From JBMORL01 sp049322335 (GTDB lineage: Bacteria > Bacteroidota > Bacteroidia > Flavobacteriales_D > UBA2798): DNA of 64,000 nucleotides. The position numbers and the translations under genes are program-made. Numbering within the stretch: position 1 is the first letter of the stretch; each line of letters opens with the position of its first letter. This document shows, piece after piece, positions 36,430 to 44,515 of the stretch. The stretch covers positions 1 to 64,000 of the forward strand of contig JBMORL010000095.1 in the NCBI GenBank assembly GCA_049322335.1, written 5' to 3'. The notes under the pieces are model-generated. The model made no database searches and had not been told where the DNA came from. It worked only from the letters and a program-made list of their open reading frames with translations.

Positions 36430-37701
36430 ATGGATGCTTCTGTTTTCATTATTATTCTTACCTGCATCCTGTTTTCTGCTTTTTTTTCAGGTGTAGAAAT
36501 CGCCTATCTGTCTGCCAACAAACTTAAAATTGAACTGGAAAACAAACAGGGATATTTTCATGCAAAAATTCTTTCTTTTTTCGTACGCAAACCTTCCAAA
36601 TTTATTGCCACCATGCTGCTGGGCAACAATATTGCGCTGGTGGTTTATGGCTTATATATGGCTATGGTACTGGAGCCCCCCATTAAAAATTATATCTGGG
36701 AGAACGGCATTTTTGTACTGGTAATGCAAACCATACTTTCTACATTGCTCATTCTGTTTACAGCCGAATTTCTTCCCAAAGCAGTTTTTCGCATCAACCC
36801 CAATGGCATTCTCAAAATTTTTGCCCTGCCTACCCTGTTTATTTATTTTATTTTGTGGCTCCCGATGATGCTGCTTACCGGCCTTTCTCATGGTATTATC
36901 CGCTTGTTTACCGGTAAACCCGATAAGAATGAAAAAGAAGTAGGCCTGGGAAGAATTGATCTCGACAATTATGTAAAAGAAGTAGCCAAAGGCGCTGCCC
37001 AGTCAAAATCCGAAATCGACCACGAAATTCAAATTTTCAGAAATGCACTCGATTTTTCTAAAGTAAAAGTGCGCGACTGCATGGTTCCGCGTACCGAGAT
37101 TGTTGCCGTAGATGTGGAAGCACCGATAGAAGAAATAAAGAAAAAATTCATTGATACCCGGTTATCAAAAATTCTCGTTTATCGCGAAAATATCGATCAT
37201 CTTATCGGATACGTCCATTCCTACGAATTATTCCGTCAGCCCGAAAATATCAAGTCGATATTGCTGCCGGTATCACTGGTGCCCGAAACCATGCCGGCAC
37301 AAAAACTGCTTGAAGAATTCACCCGCCAGAGCCGCACCATTGCAGTAGTAATCGATGAATTCGGGGGCACTTCGGGAATTGTAACTATGGAGGACGTTAT
37401 AGAAGAGATTTTCGGGGAAATTGATGACGAACATGATACCGAAGAGCTCATTGAAGAAAAAACCGGGGAAAACGAGTACCGTTTTTCGGGACGCCTGGAA
37501 ATCAGCTACCTGAACCAGAAATACCAGCTCAATCTATCCGATACCAGTGAATATGAGACACTTTCGGGGTATATTATCCATCATACCGAGGAAATTCCGG
37601 AGAAAAACAGCAGTTTTGAGATCGGAAATTACCGTTTTACAGTGCTTTCCGTGAGTGGCAACCGCATTGAGCTGGTGAGCCTTAAACCCCTTGTTGAATA
37701 G
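36430..37701 (+). CDS. CNNM/CorC-type transporter (hemolysin family, CBS domains)
   Basis: The 423-residue product has three parts: an N-terminal DUF21 (CNNM) membrane domain (about 1-165) starting FSAFFSGVEIAYLSANKLKI; a CBS pair (about 205-325) with VRDCMVPRTEIVAVD and VIDEFGGTSGIVTMEDVIEE; and a C-terminal CorC_HlyC domain (about 340-423). Family members move Mg2+ or Na+ across the inner membrane. The name 'hemolysin' is historical. It follows the small membrane protein without a gap and lies upstream of the PpiD-type gene. Confidence 0.9.
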   Translation: MDASVFIIILTCILFSAFFSGVEIAYLSANKLKIELENKQGYFHAKILSFFVRKPSKFIATMLLGNNIALVVYGLYMAMVLEPPIKNYIWENGIFVLVMQTILSTLLILFTAEFLPKAVFRINPNGILKIFALPTLFIYFILWLPMMLLTGLSHGIIRLFTGKPDKNEKEVGLGRIDLDNYVKEVAKGAAQSKSEIDHEIQIFRNALDFSKVKVRDCMVPRTEIVAVDVEAPIEEIKKKFIDTRLSKILVYRENIDHLIGYVHSYELFRQPENIKSILLPVSLVPETMPAQKLLEEFTRQSRTIAVVIDEFGGTSGIVTMEDVIEEIFGEIDDEHDTEELIEEKTGENEYRFSGRLEISYLNQKYQLNLSDTSEYETLSGYIIHHTEEIPEKNSSFEIGNYRFTVLSVSGNRIELVSLKPLVE

Positions 37702-37757
37702 GTTTTTATTAATGGATTTTCCATTGTATATTCGCACCCCTAAATCGTAAATGTAAA

Positions 37758-39872
37758 ATGGCAATTATTGGAAAGATCCGCGATAACTCGGTACTGGTGA
37801 TTGGTATCGTTGGTTTGTCGCTCGCTTTATTTATTGTTGACCTGCCCAGCCTCACCAGCGGAGGAGGAAGTGAAAATCCCAACAGTATTGGTGAATTTTT
37901 CGGTGAACCCATTGACGGAATTCGTTATGACTCACTGCTGAAAGAAGGTGAAAAAAATGCAGAGATGTATATGATGCGCCAGGGGATGGAAATGACTCCC
38001 GAAGTGTTGGATGATGTACGCCAGCAAATCTGGGAAGATTATATCGAAGAACTTATTTACAACCGCGAACTGGCTCATTTCCCTTTTCTTGTAAATGCCG
38101 ATGAGCTGAACGATATGGTTCACGGTGTGGATCTTCATCCCGAAATTGCCAATGCCGAAATTTTTAAAGACCCTCTCGGAAATTTCAGCAAAGATTCCAT
38201 CGCCAAATACCTTCAGCGCCTCGAACAGGACTCGATAGCCAAAAAAAGCTGGAAAGCATTTGAAAAAACCATGAAGAAAGACCGTCTCCGTGAAAAATAC
38301 GACCGTCTTATTTCTCAATCTCTCTACATCACTTCTTCCGAAGCAAAAAAAGATTTTACTGCTTCCACACAAATGTATAAGATCCGTTTCGTAATGAAAC
38401 CCTATTACGAAATTCCCGATTCATCGGTACAGGTTACGGATGCCGATATCCGCGCTTATTACGAAAAAAATAAAAAGCGTAAGCAGTTTGAGAATCTCGG
38501 ATCACGCACCTACGAGTATGTGGAATTTGATATCAAAGCCACCGAAAAGGATAAACTGGCAACAGAAGAAGAAATGAAATTTATTGCCGAAGATTTCAAA
38601 AAATCAACCAACGATTCTGCTTTTGTAATGCAATACTCCGAAAGCAAAATGTATATGCCTACACGCTGGAGCAGCCACATGGATGGTTTTCCTGCAGACA
38701 TTGATGCGAAGATACAGGCAGCCGACAGCGGAACGGTTATCGGGCCGTACTTCCAGAACGATGTGTATAAGATCATCAAAGTAATCGAATCGAAAGATAC
38801 GGCTCTCGAACAGGTGTATGCCCGCCATATTCTTCTCGGTGCGCAGGATGGAACTCCCGAACAGCTGAAAGCAAAAGCCGACACCATTCTTGCCGAAATA
38901 AAAGCGAAAAATAATTTTGTGGAAATGTCGGATAAACATTCCATCGACAAATTTTCGGCAGCTAACGGTGGAAGCCTTGATTGGTTCGGAAAAGGAAGAA
39001 TGGTAGCGCCATTTGAAGAAGCCTGTTTCAAAGCCAAAACTGGCGACCTGGTTATTGTGGAAACACAATTCGGAGTTCACATTGTAGAAATTCTCGGTAA
39101 ACGCGACAAATGCAAAACCATTCGTTATAATACGGTAGACAAACGTGTAAAACCATTGCAGGAAACCACCGATAAAATCCGTGAAAAAGCTTCTGAATTC
39201 CGCGATGCTATTCCTGATGGAACAAAGTTTGAGGAAACAGCAAAAAAATTCGGTTTAACGGTTCTCGAAGGAGAATTGTATGATTCGCAGCGCAAAGTGA
39301 ATGGCCTTGAAAATTCAAGGAATCTTGCTGTATGGATGCTCAATTCAGCAGAGAATGATGTTTCTTCACCCGAAACCTGCGGAGAAAAAATTATCGTTGC
39401 CCGACTGGAGAATATCAAGGAAAAAGGCGTTCCCAAATTTGATGATGTAAAAGAGATTATGGAATTCCCCGCCCGCGAACAGAAAAAAGGCGACCTGCTG
39501 GTGAAACAAATGAGCGGAGCTTCTTCTCTCGAAGAACTGGCCGTGAAACTGGGCACCACCATAAAAGACAGCGTAGAAATTTCATTTGGTTCGCTTACTG
39601 TTCCCAAAGCCGGTGCAAAAGAACCCGAAGTAATTGGAACCGTAACTTCTCTTTCAAAAAACCAGAAAGGCGCTATCACTATTCCCATTAAAGGAAAAAT
39701 GGGAGTGTATGTGGTGCAACTCGTAGATGTTTATGAAGCTCCTGCCACTGGAAAAACATGGACTGACAATAAAACCAACATGACTTTAACACGCAGGTCG
39801 ATGGCCTCGCAAAAAGCATTTGATGCGTTGAAGAAAAAAGGAAACCTGGTGGATAAAAGAAATATTAATTAA
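37758..39872 (+). CDS. PpiD/SurA-type peptidyl-prolyl isomerase
   Basis: The 704-residue product has one N-terminal membrane helix (SVLVIGIVGLSLALFIVDLP) and a large periplasmic part. This comprises a SurA_N-like helical region (about 60-200), a parvulin domain at about residues 350-450 (YARHILLG..., DKHSIDKFSAANGGSLDWFG, MVAPFEEACFKAKTGD, TQFGVHIVEILG) and a long C-terminal helical region with a second, degenerate parvulin-like part. Such anchored foldases assist proteins leaving the Sec translocon. TATATTCG (37727-37734) is a weak promoter candidate. A terminator follows the stop. Confidence 0.9.
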   Translation: MAIIGKIRDNSVLVIGIVGLSLALFIVDLPSLTSGGGSENPNSIGEFFGEPIDGIRYDSLLKEGEKNAEMYMMRQGMEMTPEVLDDVRQQIWEDYIEELIYNRELAHFPFLVNADELNDMVHGVDLHPEIANAEIFKDPLGNFSKDSIAKYLQRLEQDSIAKKSWKAFEKTMKKDRLREKYDRLISQSLYITSSEAKKDFTASTQMYKIRFVMKPYYEIPDSSVQVTDADIRAYYEKNKKRKQFENLGSRTYEYVEFDIKATEKDKLATEEEMKFIAEDFKKSTNDSAFVMQYSESKMYMPTRWSSHMDGFPADIDAKIQAADSGTVIGPYFQNDVYKIIKVIESKDTALEQVYARHILLGAQDGTPEQLKAKADTILAEIKAKNNFVEMSDKHSIDKFSAANGGSLDWFGKGRMVAPFEEACFKAKTGDLVIVETQFGVHIVEILGKRDKCKTIRYNTVDKRVKPLQETTDKIREKASEFRDAIPDGTKFEETAKKFGLTVLEGELYDSQRKVNGLENSRNLAVWMLNSAENDVSSPETCGEKIIVARLENIKEKGVPKFDDVKEIMEFPAREQKKGDLLVKQMSGASSLEELAVKLGTTIKDSVEISFGSLTVPKAGAKEPEVIGTVTSLSKNQKGAITIPIKGKMGVYVVQLVDVYEAPATGKTWTDNKTNMTLTRRSMASQKAFDALKKKGNLVDKRNIN

Positions 39873-39887
39873 ACCTAACCTGATAGG

Positions 39888-39922
39888 AAAAACGGCTCAC
39901 TTTATGTTGGGCCGTTTTTTTT
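39888..39922 (+). terminator. Terminator after the PpiD-type gene
   Basis: AAAAACGGC pairs with GCCGTTTTTT around a loop, followed by further T. It ends eight bases before the DUF5522 start. Confidence 0.7.
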
Positions 39923-39929
39923 ATACACT

Positions 39930-40130
39930 ATGCCGGAAGAAGAATACAGCGGATTTTCAAAACGCGGACAACTGGATCCGGAAGATTATTATTTGTCGGA
40001 AGAAGGATTTATTGTTTTTACTGAAAAATATTTATTAAAACGCGGTTATTGCTGCAAAAGCGGTTGCAGGCATTGTCCCTATGGTTATGATAAAAAAACA
40101 GGGGAAGTGAAAGGGAAAGATAAGTCTTGA
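39930..40130 (+). CDS. DUF5522 small Cys-rich protein
   Basis: The 66-residue product has the DUF5522 signature: FVFT-like strand (IVFTEKYLLKRGYCC) followed by CRHCPYGY. Cys-Cys...Cys...Cys could bind zinc or an iron-sulphur cluster. The family is small and widespread, with no assigned reaction that I can state. It begins just after a terminator, so it needs its own promoter or read-through. Confidence 0.85.
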   Translation: MPEEEYSGFSKRGQLDPEDYYLSEEGFIVFTEKYLLKRGYCCKSGCRHCPYGYDKKTGEVKGKDKS

Positions 40131-40136
40131 AGAAGC

Positions 40137-40480
40137 AACGTTTTGCCCCTTCGGGGCAATATCCACCAGTTGAAACAACATATTAAAAATGTTTGGCACC
40201 TCTGGTGCCAGTAGAGTACAAATCGTCAATTCTATGTTTTTCCGGTGCCGCTGGTACATGTGGTTATTGTAATTAATGATTTCACATTTTCCCAGGCACC
40301 AGGGGTGCCAACCGTTTTTAATCCGCCAGATGGCGGACGAGCCTTGGACAGGGTTTAATTCCCCGCAGTTTACTGCGACAAAAAAAAATAAATATTCCTC
40401 TTACGAATACCCCGCAGCTTGCTGCGGGGACATTTATTGTTGTTAACGAAAAGCGACCCCTTGCCCCAGAGGGGCAAAAC
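40137..40480. repeat. Nested palindrome array A, 3' side of the Y1 transposase
   Basis: The ends are GCCCC-TTC-GGGGC (40141-40159, in TTTTGCCCC...GGGGCAA) and TTGCCCC-AGA-GGGGCAA (40461-40477), in opposite overall orientation. Inside lie GGCACC-TCT-GGTGCC (40195-40209, preceded by AAAAATGTTT), a decayed GGTGCC-type copy (about 40242-40258) and GGCACC-AGG-GGTGCC (40294-40308, followed by CGTTTTTA). Three unrelated palindromes are added: TCCGCCAGATGGCGGA (40322-40337), CGCAG-TTTA-CTGCG (40363-40376) and CCCCGCAGCTTGCTGCGGGG (40410-40429). It ends 17 bases from the transposase stop. No other gene is visible here. Confidence 0.9.
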
Positions 40481-40496
40481 TTTACCAGTGCAAAGA

Positions 40497-40958
40497 TCAA
40501 CTCATAAACTCAAACAAATATTCTTCCCGAAATTCAATGTCATATTCGTTCAGTAATTCAAGATACTCTTCCCTGAACGATTTACTTCGGTGATGTTTCT
40601 CCTGGTTTTTGATATAATTAATTATATTGGGCAATTCCCGTTTTGAAATTGTAAAAGATCCAAATCCGGATTGCCAATAAAATTTTCCCCTTAGCAGTCC
40701 TGTAGAATTAATGAATTTGGAAGAATGCTCTTTGACTTCCCGAATTAATGATGATAAGTTGATGTCGGGTTTACAATTTAAAAGCAAATGAACATGATCA
40801 GGAACACCATTAATAATGAATAACTTTTGATTCTGATTGGTTATAATTCCCGACATATATTTATATAAATCTTCTTTTATTTCCTGATGAATTAATGATT
40901 CCCTGTGACGGACAGCGAAAACAACATGAAAAAAATGCTGCGAATAGGTATTGGCCAT
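40497..40958 (-). CDS. IS200-like / RAYT-type Y1 transposase
   Basis: The 153-residue product is a complete single-domain HUH (Y1) transposase. The metal-binding His-x-His is PDHVHLLL (His55, His57), and the catalytic tyrosine is Tyr115 in NIINYIKNQEKHH. The N-terminus (YSQHFFHVVFAV..R) and the C-terminal part (SFREEYLELLNEYDIEF) match Bacteroidota members of the IS200/REP-associated group. Such enzymes cut and join single-stranded DNA at hairpins. Palindrome arrays flank it on both sides and no TnpB or other cargo gene is present, which fits a RAYT (REP-associated tyrosine transposase) rather than a free insertion sequence. All catalytic residues are intact. Confidence 0.92.
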   Translation of the reverse strand: MANTYSQHFFHVVFAVRHRESLIHQEIKEDLYKYMSGIITNQNQKLFIINGVPDHVHLLLNCKPDINLSSLIREVKEHSSKFINSTGLLRGKFYWQSGFGSFTISKRELPNIINYIKNQEKHHRSKSFREEYLELLNEYDIEFREEYLFEFMS

Positions 40959-41082
40959 ATTTTTTTTTGGAAAAATATAATAATAGAATCGAATGAAAAA
41001 AAATAGTTATACACTACGTAGATATACGTAATCAGATTAATGAAATCATTGGAAAGGATGAATGTATACGTTGTGAACAACA

Positions 41083-41652
41083 TTTTGCCCCGCTGGGGCA
41101 AGAAACTTTATGGCATTATTTGCTAAAAATATTTGGCACCGCTGGTGCCATTCAACAATCTACATATTCGTATTTAGCTGGTGCCAGAGGCACCAAATAT
41201 TTTTAACAACTCTATATAAAGTCATAGTTTACCCACGCCTAAGGAGGAGCAAACCGTTGTTTTGAAGTATTTTCTTAAAAATGTTTGGCAACTCTGGTGC
41301 CAAAAAAAATGGCAATTGCAAGAGGTTTCCCGGGGCCAGAGATACCGAACATTTTTAAATATACAACATGAAATTTAAATTATCCTGAATAACATAATTG
41401 TCAAAAATATCCGGCATCTCTGGTGCCAAAAAAAATGGCGATTGCAAGAGGTTTCCCGGTGCCAGAGATACCAAACATTTTTAAATATACAACATGAAAT
41501 TTAAATTATCCTGAATAACATAATTGTCAAAAATATCCGGCAACTCTGATGCCAAAAAGAATGGCGATTGAAAGAGGTTTCCCGGTGCCAGAGGCACCAG
41601 ACGTTTTTAACCAATCAAAACATGAAATATAAATTGCCCCAGAGGGGCAAAA
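41083..41652. repeat. Nested palindrome array B, 5' side of the Y1 transposase
   Basis: Outer arms TTTTGCCCC-GCT-GGGGCAA (41083-41101) and ATTGCCCC-AGA-GGGGCAAAA (41633-41652) enclose four inner inverted pairs. The best inner pair (41125-41205) has AAAAATATTT-GGCACC-GCT-GGTGCC on the left and GGTGCC-AGA-GGCACC-AAATATTTTT on the right. The other three pairs form the 126-base tandem units listed separately. Between the transposase start (40958) and 41083 I see only AT-rich sequence. No gene is supported in 40959-41689. Confidence 0.9.
41277..41609. repeat. Three tandem 126-base REPIN-like units
   Basis: Left arms start at 41277, 41403 and 41529, exactly 126 bases apart. Each unit has a left arm AAAAAT(G/A)T..GGCA.CTCTG.TGCC, a conserved centre (AATGGC.ATTG.AAGAGGTTT), a right arm CCCGG.GCCAGAG..ACC......TTTTTA, and in the first two a shared linker with ATACAACATGAAATTTAAAT. 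The arms are slightly decayed compared with the pair at 41125-41205. Confidence 0.88.
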
Positions 41653-41689
41653 CGTTACCGAATAAACCCGTAACAGCAACAGGAAAACA

Positions 41690-42949
41690 TCAAAACTGCG
41701 ATAAATCCCATGGTGCTGCGCTGGTAACGGGATATTCTGCTTTTTTCACTTTACTTTGATAATATCCTTTTCCAAAATAGTGATCGTAATACATCTCATA
41801 ACGGTCACTGACCTTGTGTAGTTCGGGATTGGCAATTCTTTTTCCCGTATGTATTTTTTCTGCTTTGGCAATCACTTCGGCAGGCGGTTTGGTTCCGGGC
41901 CGGCAATGAGAGAACACTTCATCCCGCAAAAATTTTATATATTCCATCGAATACCATAAGTGATTATTTTCCACTTCCCAGGTAAATGTTTCGTGCGAAA
42001 ATATTTCAGGAAATGAGATACCATGATATTTCATCAGCTGGTTTTGTTTTACTTCAAAATAGCCGGGTTCACATTCCTGTGTTTCGATTACAGCAGCCCG
42101 TGGATCAGGGGCCAGCGACCAGGGCTGTGTATAGGGAGCGAAAGAACAAAAGGAAGTAATCCAGTCTGACAAAGATTCAATTAACCGGTTCCAGTAATGT
42201 TTTTGCGATTCCCACAGTTTTATTTTCGGATTCAGTTCAAATTCTGTTTTTTCGCATCCCAAATTAAATTTCAACACATTCACCGCGCCAAATTTCGATT
42301 GTTTTGCCAAAGTATCATATAATTCCAGTTGTCTTTCATATTGTTCAATATAATGTGGATTGATCATGGCTGCATTATAGAAATCGAGTGTGAACACTAA
42401 TCCGTTACGCGTTACAATGGAACTTTCCATGGCTTTGTCCATTCCTTTTTCAATCATCAGGCGAAGAAAAACAGGATAATTTACACCTGATTCCCCCAGT
42501 TGAATTACATCTTCAACAGGTTTTATGAAAAGTTGTTCCTTAAAAAGTGCATTGGTCTCCACATCTGTTCCTGCATAATCGATAGCCTGTTGTTTTCCCT
42601 CTTTTATTTTTTCGATGGCATTTTTATAGGCCGATAACGTTTGCAACAAGAGGTTGCGGTCGGTCTCGTCATTATAAATGGGATTACCCTTTTCGTCCGT
42701 TTTGGGTTTGGCAGCTTCATTGAGCAAACGTGTATACAGCATACTGATGCCGGTATACAGGTTTTCGTCCATCACTTTAATATTAAATGCTGTGAAATCA
42801 TCAAATTCTTCCACATAGCGTTCGAGAAGCGTAATTTTTTCCACCATTTCATCATACAAATTTCCTTTCAGTCCCCTGTTATCGCAATCTTTTTTCATAT
42901 CGCGGTAAGCATTGAGAATGGGATCTACATATTGTTTATCAATAGCCAT
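41690..42949 (-). CDS. Unrecognised cytoplasmic protein, partner of the next gene
   Basis: I do not recognise this 419-residue product. It has no signal peptide or membrane helix and is mostly alpha-helical in the first half (RDMKKDCDNRGLKGNLYDEMVEKITLLERYVEEFDDF). The second half is richer in aromatic residues (KLWESQKHYWNRLIESLSDW, FCSFAPYTQPWSLAPDP). It starts two bases after the stop of the upstream gene and is surely co-translated with it. Its C-terminal end lies beside palindrome array B. Nothing marks it as mobile; codon use looks like its neighbours. Confidence 0.75.
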   Translation of the reverse strand: MAIDKQYVDPILNAYRDMKKDCDNRGLKGNLYDEMVEKITLLERYVEEFDDFTAFNIKVMDENLYTGISMLYTRLLNEAAKPKTDEKGNPIYNDETDRNLLLQTLSAYKNAIEKIKEGKQQAIDYAGTDVETNALFKEQLFIKPVEDVIQLGESGVNYPVFLRLMIEKGMDKAMESSIVTRNGLVFTLDFYNAAMINPHYIEQYERQLELYDTLAKQSKFGAVNVLKFNLGCEKTEFELNPKIKLWESQKHYWNRLIESLSDWITSFCSFAPYTQPWSLAPDPRAAVIETQECEPGYFEVKQNQLMKYHGISFPEIFSHETFTWEVENNHLWYSMEYIKFLRDEVFSHCRPGTKPPAEVIAKAEKIHTGKRIANPELHKVSDRYEMYYDHYFGKGYYQSKVKKAEYPVTSAAPWDLSQF

Positions 42950-42951
42950 AG

Positions 42952-43605
42952 TTAACGGTTTACGATTTTTTTCAGTTCATTTATTTTTTCGAGAATCACT
43001 TCATCCGGAAAAGGAATGAGCCTGCGGTGACGTTCTTCCCACACCAGGTTAAAATCGAAATGATAGCCGGGCTTCCACTGATCCATTTCCTTTTCAATAT
43101 CTGCCAAACGTTCGCGAAGATCCTTTTTTCTTTCTTCGGCATACTTTTGGTTTGCTCTTTTGTACTTATCGGGAATATTGGCTGTTTCATATACTTCAAT
43201 TGTATCCGTAACAATTATACTGTCACGGAAAAAATATACATGGTCAACGGAAATTTCTCTTATGTTGATGAGTTCTTCTTCGTTCACCATTTCCATCAGA
43301 TCCATTACATTGGTAAACTGATCTGCCTTTGACATAATGCGTTCCGGGCCAAGAGCGCGCACATCTTCTTTTATTTCGCGGTAGTGTTTGAGGCGGAGGG
43401 TATACTGGTCTTTGGTAAGCGCCACAGCATTAAGTTCGTTTTTGTTTCCCAGCGCATCACGGAAATTTACCAGTTCGTTACACGACATTATGGCATCATA
43501 AATGGCTTTTTCGCTTTCATACGAAAATTTAAAATCAGGATCGTTTTCATACCGTTCCATTCTTACGCGATAGTAATCCTGGTAGTCTTTTAAGTAATTA
43601 TGCAT
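42952..43605 (-). CDS. Unrecognised cytoplasmic helical protein, first gene of a pair
   Basis: I do not recognise this 217-residue protein. It is charged and helical (KAIYDAIMSCNELVNFRDAL, KYAEERKKDLRERLADIEKEMDQW), with a short beta stretch in the middle (VYFFRDSIIVTDTIEVYE) and no export signal. The downstream 419-residue gene follows with a two-base gap, so the two products probably work together. The 185 bases upstream hold no gene that I can support. Confidence 0.7.
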   Translation of the reverse strand: MHNYLKDYQDYYRVRMERYENDPDFKFSYESEKAIYDAIMSCNELVNFRDALGNKNELNAVALTKDQYTLRLKHYREIKEDVRALGPERIMSKADQFTNVMDLMEMVNEEELINIREISVDHVYFFRDSIIVTDTIEVYETANIPDKYKRANQKYAEERKKDLRERLADIEKEMDQWKPGYHFDFNLVWEERHRRLIPFPDEVILEKINELKKIVNR

Positions 43606-43790
43606 GTGGTTTAGTTTAATAGTTCTGAAAGTTTACGGGTTGCGAAAGTTTTGAAAATTTCTACTCTAAACAAATCTGCAGTACCTGAATACAAAAGCAT
43701 TTTATTCGTTATTTATTTTCTTATTCACTTACAAACTTATAGTATTTAAAATTCATCCACTTTTGCACTTTGTCAATTTTCCCCATTCCA

Positions 43791-44423
43791 CTATTCAAGT
43801 TTGAGTTTTTTGCGGTATCTTCTTTTATCTTTTTCCCATTTCCTGGTGTGCGTTCCGTTATGAAAAGTGATTTTATAATTATTCTCCAGTGTAAGGTTGA
43901 AGATCTTTTTCCTGAGCAGTTTGGGATAAAAATTACTGAATACATTTCTGAACTTTGAATATTCTTTTACCACACCTATCTGTGCCAAAAGATCGTAGGT
44001 AGCAGCAGCACACCGCATACCGAGAAAGGCGTAGTCATAGGGCGTTTTTTCAAGGTATCCATTGGCTGTCATTTTTAACTGAAGATATTGCGCTTCCGTA
44101 ACGGGAATTTCAACGGAAGTGTATTTATGCTTGAAGGTGTCGCGCACAAATTCATCATGAGTTTGCAACACCCATGCACTTGATTTTTTTTTCTTATGCG
44201 GAAAAATATGGTATTTAAAAAAAGGGTTGAATCCGATTACACTATCGCCCATCTGAAGAGTAACATGTCCCCCATGCATGCCGCCAAACCACCTTGTTTC
44301 TGTTTTCCGGTGCCCTTTTGCCGGTTTTGACCCATATAGAAAATGTACTTTGATAGTAAGAAGTGAATCCTGTCCCGCTGCAAAACAGGGTAAAAGAAGA
44401 AACAATACTACCAGCTTTTTCAT
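43791..44423 (-). CDS. Secreted protein with possible permuted papain-like fold
   Basis: The 210-residue product has a signal peptide (MKKLVVLFLLLPCFAAGQ). A histidine motif GGMHGGHVTLQ (His50, His53) comes first and a cysteine helix GMRCAAATYDLL (Cys138) comes later. His before Cys, with Cys at the start of a helix, is the order seen in circularly permuted NlpC/P60-like (papain-fold) enzymes. The resemblance is limited to these motifs. The C-terminus is strongly basic. TATATTTA (44428-44435, minus strand) ends four bases before the ATG. Function unknown. Confidence 0.6.
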   Translation of the reverse strand: MKKLVVLFLLLPCFAAGQDSLLTIKVHFLYGSKPAKGHRKTETRWFGGMHGGHVTLQMGDSVIGFNPFFKYHIFPHKKKKSSAWVLQTHDEFVRDTFKHKYTSVEIPVTEAQYLQLKMTANGYLEKTPYDYAFLGMRCAAATYDLLAQIGVVKEYSKFRNVFSNFYPKLLRKKIFNLTLENNYKITFHNGTHTRKWEKDKRRYRKKLKLE

Positions 44424-44515
44424 GAACTAAATATACGAAAATCCGGTGAAAACTACCGTTGATTAATAAATTTTACAATTAACTGTATAATTACTAAATT
44501 AGCATGGTTCATTCA

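Noticed and set aside
40497..40958. Full IS605-type element with tnpB
   Set aside because: No tnpB-like frame is present on either strand nearby. Only the Y1 transposase and palindromes are seen.
41277..41609. Possible CRISPR array because of regular 126-base spacing
   Set aside because: The units are repeated over their whole length, with no unique spacers, and no cas genes are present.
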